Source of the DNA: Wyeomyia smithii
Lineage: Eukaryota; Arthropoda; Insecta; Diptera; Culicidae
NCBI RefSeq assembly: GCF_029784165.1
Contig: NC_073695.1
Span: 12,313,786 to 12,377,785, forward strand
Direction of reading: 5' to 3'
Length of the DNA stretch: 64,000 nucleotides
Part shown: in pieces, positions 57,432 through 64,000 of the stretch
How the letters are laid out: the number at the start of each line of letters is the position of its first letter
How positions within the stretch are numbered: position 1 is the first letter of the stretch
Position numbers and translations under genes: made by a program
The notes under the pieces: model-generated
What the model saw: the letters and a program-made list of their open reading frames with translations, nothing else
Told to the model about the DNA's origin: nothing
Database searches by the model: none

Positions 57432-57499
57432 ATTCAAGTAAAGATTCTACTAAATAACATGATCTATTCAAGTAAAGATTTTACTAAATAACATGATTA
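57432..57499 (+). repeat. 34-bp tandem duplication
   Basis: TATTCAAGTAAAGATT(C/T)TACT and the following AAATAACATGAT are repeated twice head to tail with one or two differences. Confidence 0.85.
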
Positions 57500-57864
57500 T
57501 ACAAAACTAAACGAAACAAATCTCCAGAAGAACATCCATTCCCCGGGGGTTTTAGGCTACTCTGGATTCATATGGGAGAAAAGACCGAAAAAAACTAAAA
57601 AAGTGGCGATTTATTTAATTTGGATCTTACTTTTATCCTGTAGGAGAAAAGATTGAGACCCTGATTCATTGATTAGAATTCATAAAAAGCTTTAAAACAA
57701 CACAACAGATTGAACAATTTTTGAAAACAAACTGATAATTATTTCCAATGTTGAAAAAGGGAAGCGAAGAGGGATAGCTATTCAGGAACAGGGGATTAAA
57801 AATTTCGTCTTCTCGAAAAATATTTGAGGAATCAAATGAACATGCAAAGGTTCATTCAAAATCG

Positions 57865-58092
57865 ATTTTTTTATGCCAAATGTCTTAAAAATGCCTTTAA
57901 CGTAGAGATTTGGTGTTATCCGAAAAAAGTTTTTTTTTAAAAACCTGGGGGTTGGGAATGAGAGACTGCTCCTGCACGAAAATTTTGTTTACCGGAAAGT
58001 TTATTTTTTTAAATCAAAAATATGTTTGAGATAACCCCAGATCTTGACTTTTTTAAACATTTCTAAGCCATTTGGCATTAAAAACAATGTTT
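57865..58092. mobile_element. Fold-back MITE
   Basis: The arm 57865-57935 (ATGCCAAATGTCTTAAAAATG, then GGTGTTATC) is the reverse complement of 58015-58092 (GATAACCCCAG, then CATTTCTAAGCCATTTGGCAT). The spacer is about 80 bp. A related half-copy lies at 3.78 kb. Confidence 0.6.
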
Positions 58093-58508
58093 CGATGTCT
58101 ATATTTTATGAACTCCACTCCCCGAAGCCAGATTGAGCTCAAATTTTTCATTAGGCTTTTTTCAACTACCGCTAAATGAAATTCGAATGTAAATTTTTTC
58201 CCATACATTCTAATAGCGCCCTAAGCAGCATATTGTTCGACAAAAAGTAAAAGCGATGATGCATACCGCACAGTGCTCCCTCAGATCGTTATTATAAAAA
58301 AATGCAACAAAGAATCTGAGTACACTATTCGATTCGTTATGACGTCCTGATTTCAAAATCATCGTACGGTACATTTTGAGTAATGCCCTTTTGAAGGTCG
58401 AAAAGTAAAAAAAAAGTGATATGAAAACGACGTTGACACAAGCTCTCTCTCTCTTTTCTTTATGCCAATAGTTTTTGTTTTGTTTATGCATGCATAGTTC
58501 TGTTCAAA

Positions 58509-59033
58509 ATGGCGTCAAAATAAGAAGCTTTGGCTATCACAAAAAATGTATCCAGAACAAATGTTTGAGCAACATTATGATCCATTTCTTTCGAAACATA
58601 AATCCGATGAAAGGTATGTTTTTTGGCCAGATTCAATATCATCACAATACGTCCAAAAAACACAAACGTTTCTGAACAACCAATCGACTCCATTTTTACC
58701 CTAAATACGCAACCCAACGAATTTACCTCAGTGTCGTCCATTTGAAGATTTGGTGCAAAAATAACTGGAGATCAATGAATTGCGAACAGCTGATTGATAG
58801 AATCAAGAAATGCATTTTGAAAGTGGACTGGAAGGCCGTATAATGCTCTTGTTCTAGCATCATAAGAAAGCTTCGTCGGAAGGCTGGTAACAGACTTTTT
58901 TCAAATATTCAATATTTTTTGTTGGTACATAATGACTGTATCTTCATAAGAAATAAGTCATTTTCTATTTAGGTTCATCAACCTTTTATGGACAGCAGTA
59001 GAAAAAAATTCCAAATTTTTATTTGTCACCCGT
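58509..59033 (+). pseudogene. mariner DD37E transposase relic with right terminus
   Basis: It begins MASK then a stop, lacks about half of the N-terminal domain, and then reads through VFWPDSISSQYV (Asp codon 58630-58632) to CRPFEDL (Glu codon 58744-58746). Exactly 37 residues lie between this Asp and Glu, the spacing that defines the mosquito ITmDD37E family. A one-base shift leads to the C-terminus (NNWRSMNCEQLIDRIKKC; IIRKLRRKAGNRLFSNIQ). Several stops kill it, and the first catalytic Asp is lost. The right inverted terminus TTTTTATTTGTCACCCGT ends at 59033, before TA. Confidence 0.8.
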
Positions 59034-59484
59034 TAGAAGCTAGAAAACGTCGCATTTATTCAAAAGCAGCTATATTGCTTTGCTTGCCTATTCGTAGTTA
59101 GATAGCTCAATTTTATTTAATATATTTCAGAACCATCATAAATAAAGAGCTTGATTTTAACCTTGACCGACCACACATCTTGTAGTTGCTCCTCCGTGGT
59201 GGATTTGAGCTAATGAGGTTGTCCAGAGAACCACCGAAAGATGGCTAGTTTAAAAATAATTTACCATCTTCAAATCAGTAAACGGCTGGGCACGTGTAAC
59301 TTAAGACCCTAATGTGGTCATTCACCTCTGTCCAACAACTACTATTCCCACCTCCACGAAGTACCGACCGGGATTCGGGCAACCTTAGGGAAAGGGAGTC
59401 GTACACGACTGTCCCCTATTAGGGACGGCATACAACAGCGTCTGACCCGAAACGAGTGGCTTAATCATAAAATGCTGTTGGAAA

Positions 59485-59843
59485 TTGGGTACTTGGGACT
59501 TTCGATCCCTCGATGAGCTTGCGCGAGATGGCTTGCTTGCTCTAGAGCTACAGCGGCAGCTATTTGAAATCGCAGCGATTCAGAAGGTTCAGAGGCCGAA
59601 TCCCGGAGAAAGGAAATTCCGCGCACACACTTCTTTCAATTAACACACTCACTACAATGGCGAAAAAGTTTCGTAGTGCTGGGAAATTAGAAAACAAGAG
59701 TCATCTGGTGGAGGCCCGTAGATGATTGTATATTCGTGTTGAGAAATAAAAACAAATTCTTTAACTATACTTTGATCAACACCTACGCACCGACAACAAG
59801 AAATCCGAACGAATCTATGGCGCGTGCCCAAAACACGCCGTAA
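59485..59843 (+). pseudogene. RTE-clade LINE endonuclease fragment
   Basis: Two pieces in different frames: LGTWDFRSL...LFEIAAIQKVQ (59485-59640) and RVIWWRPVDD...FFNYTLINTYAPTT (59697-59840). The W-N/D-x-R-S-L opening, the A-(L/I)-Q-(E) strand and the L-I-N-x-Y-A-P-T strand are the hallmarks of RTE-type AP endonuclease domains. The catalytic Glu of the QE motif is Lys here. Upstream, 59340-59480 is GC-richer and may be its 5' UTR. No RT of the same clade follows. Confidence 0.7.
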
Positions 59844-59959
59844 CAATTGTTTTCAGAGATACAATCGCACAGAACAAGTTGGGAGGGAGGATTTCTTCTT
59901 CCCGATCATTGGAAGTTTGAATGCTCGGGAACACACCTGAAGGCGTCCAAATGGAAACA

Positions 59960-60960
59960 AAAATTGAAAGATCTCTTTCATTAAAAAAAATGCATTGTGC
60001 TCTTTCCGGGATATTGAAGGTGCTTTCGATAACACGCCTAGTCTTCCATGGCGAATGCGATGAAGAAGAGGATGTTTAACACATGCATAGGCAACTGGAT
60101 TCATACTATGCTTGCACAAAGAATAATCTCTTTGGAGCTGGAGGGTTTCATATATAACTGTAAGAGCTACGAAAGGATGCCCTTCAAGCCGGAGTTTTTT
60201 CACCACTCCTGTGGTCTTTAGTTGTGGATGACCTTTTCAGAATCTTAGAAGATAAAGGTTTTGAAGTTGTAGGCTTCGCAAACGATACTGTCATTATGGT
60301 AAAAAGGAAAGTTTGATAATGTACTCTTGGAAAAAATGCAACTTGCTTTAAACGTAACCCATCTCTGGTGTAAAAAAGAGGGTCTGAACATTAACCCGGC
60401 AAAAGTTACAATGATACCTCTTACCAAAAGGAGAACACTTAATCTAATGCCTCTTAAGCTTGAAGGAAGTTCTGTTCAGTTTAGCGAAAGGTTTAAATTT
60501 CTAGGATCAACTCTAGATGCAAAACTTAACTGGAACGCTCATCTAGACGGTTCAAAGGGTAAAGCGGTTCTGGTTATGTTCCAAAACGGTTGGTAGGAAA
60601 TGGGGCCTAAACCTAAAATGGTCAGATGGATCTACACATCCATCATACTCTCGAAAATAACACACGCTTCCTTAGTGTGGTGGCCTAAATCAAAAGAAGC
60701 AAGAACAAAGTTAGCAATGCTTCAGAGACGGGCATATATTGCCGTAACTGGAGTAATGCGCAGCACTCCATCGAAAGCGTTTGATGCAATCCTTTACCTG
60801 CCGCCTTTGCATGAATTTGTGCTACTAGAAGCGGAGAAAAGTGCTCTGCAGCTTGAACGTCTTAAAGAGGTATTACCTAGAAACGTTGCAATACCTCCGA
60901 TACTAACTTGGAATCGATTCTTTTCCCTCCGATACTCGATCTTTGATATCGATGCTTAAC
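59960..60960 (+). pseudogene. LOA/R1-like LINE reverse-transcriptase fragment
   Basis: RT motif A reads DIEGAFDNT (about 60014), followed by WIHTMLAQRIIS. Motif B, P-Q-G-G-V-x-S-P-L-L-W, is broken by an extra base (near 60181), then LVVDDL is readable. Motif C is FAND instead of FADD. The thumb (KCKKEGLNINPAKV-like, KFLGSTLDAKLNWN) and the downstream LKPKMVRWIYTSI, LVWWPKS, LQRRAYIAVTGVMRSTPSKA and LYLPPLH motifs are characteristic of LOA-clade LINEs; a related member, Lian, is known from Aedes. The pieces at 60327-60596 and 60600-60959 are separated by a stop or shift. No endonuclease or RNase H is attached. Confidence 0.75.
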
Positions 60961-60964
60961 AAGC

Positions 60965-61400
60965 GATCCTTCGCCAGTATCGATACACTACTTTCAGTAT
61001 CGAAAAAAAAAACCCAAACAACGTTGCTATAAGCAAGAAAGAACACCGTTAAAAACATACTGTTTCTCTCGTACCTCTACACTGCCTGTGGACTAGCAAT
61101 ACTCAGAGGAAGAGATATGCGGAGAGAGTGTGGTGAGCCAAACGAACATGTCAAAATCCGAGCCAAGCGAACAAGAAAGGTAATACATTGAAAGGTATTG
61201 CAATCAGGTACAATGAAGGATATAGTTATCTTCACACGTTTTTCATGTTCTATTGCTAAACAATGAATTGAGAATGCTCCAAAACTACTTTATCACATTG
61301 ATTTTTAAGTGGTGGTTCACAAACCTTTTGTATGGACAACCAAATAATGATCAATTATGGTGAAAGTATATAAAGATAAACATAAACATAAACATAAAAT
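60965..61400. other. Gene-free gap
   Basis: Near 60940-60990 TATCGAT-type words recur in both orientations. 61376-61397 is an ATAAAC simple repeat just ahead of the SINE. Nothing else is recognised. Confidence 0.4.
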
Positions 61401-61408
61401 TGAACACA

Positions 61409-61756
61409 GGGCGGGGGCCTAGTGTGGTTGGTAACGTCTCCGCCAACCACGCTCGACGCCTGGGTTCGAATCCCACCGCCGACATAGGTGTTGATGGTTA
61501 TGAGGAGGCGTGATCCACTCACAACCAACCCAACTGGTCTAGATTCAATCCTAGCCGACACCGGGAGATTTTCTGAGGAGAAAAATCTCTGGGATCACGC
61601 CTTCCATCGCATGAGGAAGTAAAGCCGTTGGCGCCGGTCCGTTAATAAACGGGTCGTGAGTTAGGGTCCTGGGTGTGGAGTCGTCTCCCTGGGCGTCGGT
61701 GATTGGCCACAACAGTGGCGGAACTAGACCGACGGAAAATAAGCGAGAATAAAAAA
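61409..61756 (+). mobile_element. tRNA-derived SINE, full-length-looking
   Basis: The tRNA-like head has an A-box TGGTTGGTAACG (61425-61436) and a B-box GGTTCGAATCC (61463-61473), 26 nt apart. The body, about 250 bp and GC-rich, ends in AATAAGCGAGAATAAAAAA. The flanks AAAATTGAACAC (before) and AAAATTAACACC (after the A-tract) may be an imperfect target duplication. It is not a functional tRNA gene because the anticodon and acceptor stems do not close. It is unrelated to the 31-kb SINE. Confidence 0.8.
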
Positions 61757-61759
61757 AAA

Positions 61760-62665
61760 AATTAACACCTTCACGGTTTTTGTGATGCACTTTATTATTC
61801 CCAAGGACTTTCACCGTTACCATCCAGTTAAACGAGTCGAATGAAAAATTAGTCCACATTGCGCTTTGAGAGGAGAACTGGCAGCCCTGACATGTGAAAC
61901 CTAGTTGCCAAATTGGCGGTTTTATTCATCGCTTATCTCTCTCTCTCTCTGAGTATCTCTACTGTAGACATGCATTTTGACATCCAATAACGCTCTGTTT
62001 CACAGGTTCGCATGCCAAAAAATCGTGAATGTAGTGAAACGATAGAATGAAAGATATCAAATGCTTAAAAATTTATTTGGTCATCTCGACGTACAAAGAA
62101 AAAATTACTCTGATTGTAAGATCATATCATTTTCTGAAACATTTTTTATAGTAAAGTGGTTAAAGTGCGTTGAGTGTGTTTTCGTCTGTGCAGTCTCAAA
62201 AAAGTAGAGCAACTTATTTTATATTATCTGACGTTTCGTCACTGATAGGTGACGTCTTCAGGGGAAACTGTGAAGATTTATTAACGGTTAGCGGCTTGGA
62301 AAATATTAAATTGGTTACAAAATCTGTGACTCAGAAATATGTTCGTTCTTTGTCAAGATAACTTTTTAACCGTTATAGTTAATTTTGGTGACCACCCAGA
62401 AATGCATTAGAGTTCAAAATGAAATAGAACGAGAGCATTTTACCCGTTCCTACGGATTTTGCTGCCCTTAGCTAGCTTAAAGTCTTCAGAAGCTTAAACG
62501 AAGTATTCCAAAAGGCAAACTCAGAAACGACGAACTCTGTGGCCTTTTAACACACATGCGAGCTGGCAAGGAGCACAAAAAGTCACAGAAACGGGTAAAA
62601 AGCTATAATCTGTCATATTTTCTCTGCTTAGGAAAAACGAAGAGATCACTAATCACTTGGTAGAA
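61760..62665. other. Gene-free gap
   Basis: Contains a TC run (about 61937-61951). 62170-62361 is a 63-codon open frame without recognisable motif. No transposon ends seen. Confidence 0.4.
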
Positions 62666-62669
62666 AAGA

Positions 62670-63707
62670 TACACTCCCCCCACAATTATGGAACTTATTT
62701 AACTCAGTTAAACTAACGGTTCGAAGGCATGTAACATTTTTGCAGTAAAATATGCCATATTTGCTAGCATTGAACACAGTAAACATCGTTTTTATTCCTA
62801 GATTGATGTGTTTCGTATAAGCGTGAAATATTGTCTTCCAGAATCTATCAAAATATTTGTCGTTTTTCTCAATCAGCGTAAGTAGCAAGCTCATCATTCA
62901 TAAGGTTCATATGTGATAATATCGCTAATTCTCGTGCAAAAAATAACTCATACACAAAGATCAAGGTAAGTTCTTCACGATTCATCGAAATGTTGATGGT
63001 TGATAACGATTTTTCTGTAAAAACTAGTTATTTTCTAAGCGTTCCATAATAAGGACCGAGACAAGATAGTTCTCTATAAATATGGATCACTCCGATTAAA
63101 AAGTGATTTTTACCAATTACAACACCCTCTCAACTTCTATTGAGCTCTAAACGGAAGCTAAACAGTGCTGAGCCTTTGAAAAATATTATTTCCAAGGCAC
63201 GAAGGACAGGAAAGCTACGTAAAGCGGGAAACTGTTATGATGTACCGTATACAATGGTTCATTGCTATCTTCGGAAGCGACAGACCTGGACTCTCGATCT
63301 AACTGCAACCTCAAAAGCCTCAAATGTGGCCAGGCCATGCGGGATCTTTAATACGATTTGAAATATGTTATTTCTTCACATTACATAATTTGAATGAGGT
63401 TTATTGAATAAATTCGTTTCCAAAAGCTGTTTTCATTATGCTGATCCATAATATGATGCGAATTGTTTCATAATTAGAACCGCTCTCAAAAGTGATCCAT
63501 AATTGTGTATTTGGTGAGTTATGAAATAAATATACTTTCTGAGAAATATTCCCAAAATATGGAAACAAATACTCAATGAAGTGAAAGATTACATATTTCT
63601 GTGACTGAAAACATTTAGCGATTACTTACAAACAATAAAATTGGTCAGAAATGATTTTTTTAATCCATACATCTTCTTAAGTGATCGATAATCGTGGGGG
63701 GACTGTA
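62670..63707. mobile_element. pogo-like DNA transposon (non-autonomous)
   Basis: TA at 62670-62671 and 63706-63707 flanks CACTCCCCCCACAATTATGG (62672) and the complement of CAGTCCCCCCACGATTAT (ending 63705). CAGT-type ends and a TA duplication fit the pogo branch of Tc1/mariner. The 1,034-bp element carries a short frame at 63140. GATCCATAAT words recur in the right subterminal part and may be transposase-binding sites. Confidence 0.75.
63140..63361 (+). pseudogene. pogo-like transposase N-terminal fragment
   Basis: Starts with an ATG; codons 3-73 read SKRKLNSAEPLKNIISKARR and then RKAGNCYDVPYTMVHCYLRK. The pattern basic-x-A...RKA-x-x-Y-x-V-P-x-(S/T)-(T/M) is a pipsqueak-type helix-turn-helix, the DNA-binding head of pogo-group transposases. 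After residue 73 it stops, and there is no DDE domain before the right terminus. It could still make a 73-residue DNA-binding peptide, but relic status is more likely. Confidence 0.6.
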
Positions 63708-63717
63708 GTTGGCAAAG

Positions 63718-64000
63718 AATTGGTTTGTTTAGCAACTCACGGATTTCTGATTTCTATATATCAGGTAAAAGAGTGTAATTTGCTGAGCAAAACGTGATTT
63801 TTTAAAACTTCATATCATTGTCCTTCGATTTTTAAATGAAAAATAAAAATCGCTCTAAATCGCTACAATGTCAGTTGGTATATGGACAAACTGTCATTGT
63901 AGCAATTTCGAGCAGTTCTTATTCGTGATTTAAAAACTGAAGGACAACGATAGACAATTTTTTAAAATCACATTTTGCTTAGAAAATGCAGCTCTTTCAG
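63718..64000. mobile_element. Fold-back MITE (cut by window end)
   Basis: Left end AATTGGTTTGTTTAGCAAC, then ATATATCAGGTAAAAGAG, matches the (reverse-complemented) right arm of the 26661-26981 element. The centre (AATCGCTACAATGTCAG / CTGTCATTGTAGCAATTTCG, 63865-63909) is a hairpin. The right end lies beyond the window. Confidence 0.65.

Overview
This looks like AT-rich, transposon-dense intergenic or intronic DNA from an insect, most likely a culicine mosquito of Aedes type. That assignment is inference. It rests on a Jockey-clade LINE with a consensus downstream promoter element, a DD37E mariner (a family known from mosquitoes), tRNA-derived SINEs, and the culicine-style repeat at about 19.98-21.84 kb. 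I found no host protein-coding gene, functional tRNA or rRNA. Most short open frames in the window are by-products of repeats.

Layout. 1-3.4 kb is featureless. 3.4-7.07 kb holds a fold-back element and a diverged pair of direct repeats. 7.07-13.4 kb is a three-level nest: a Transib-like relic (starting 7070) was interrupted by an element with ~0.5-kb inverted termini (7323-13198), itself interrupted by a Jockey LINE (copy A, 8405-12378, + strand). 13.4-16.8 kb is unique sequence with two CpG-richer islands. 16.85-17.72 kb is a degenerate ~20-bp minisatellite, followed by a Harbinger-like MITE (17920) and a hAT-like MITE (18405). 18.9-21.8 kb holds direct repeats and the culicine repeat. 22-26.6 kb is mostly unique. 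27.4-33.5 kb is a large degenerate minisatellite containing a pogo-like MITE (28880), a SINE (31033), a Helitron-like element (ending 32214) and a U6 snRNA fragment (32781).

33.7-38.2 kb is Jockey copy B on the - strand. It is nearly complete, with an intact 887-codon endonuclease/reverse-transcriptase frame but a stop near the start of ORF1. 38.2-42.9 kb is largely unique and includes a promoter-like CpG-rich stretch. 42.9-49.6 kb carries a mariner relic, several MITEs, a second Helitron-like element, an orphan reverse-transcriptase fragment, and a well-bounded Transib-like element (47898-49609) with 5-bp CGACG target duplications, CACAGTG ends and a transposase remnant. 50-52 kb has a SINE tail, an unidentified decayed reading frame and a palindromic element. 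52-57.4 kb is mostly unique. 57.8-64 kb holds fold-backs, a DD37E mariner relic, RTE-like endonuclease and LOA/R1-like RT fragments, a SINE with both Pol III boxes, and a pogo-like element (62672-63705).

How the parts relate. Jockey ORF1 (nucleic-acid binding) and ORF2 (nick, then reverse-transcribe) would act together, but neither copy has both intact. The MITEs, fold-backs and SINEs depend on enzymes encoded elsewhere. The central inference is that the degenerate minisatellite shares its core word with the two short pogo-like MITEs and may have grown out of their internal repeats.
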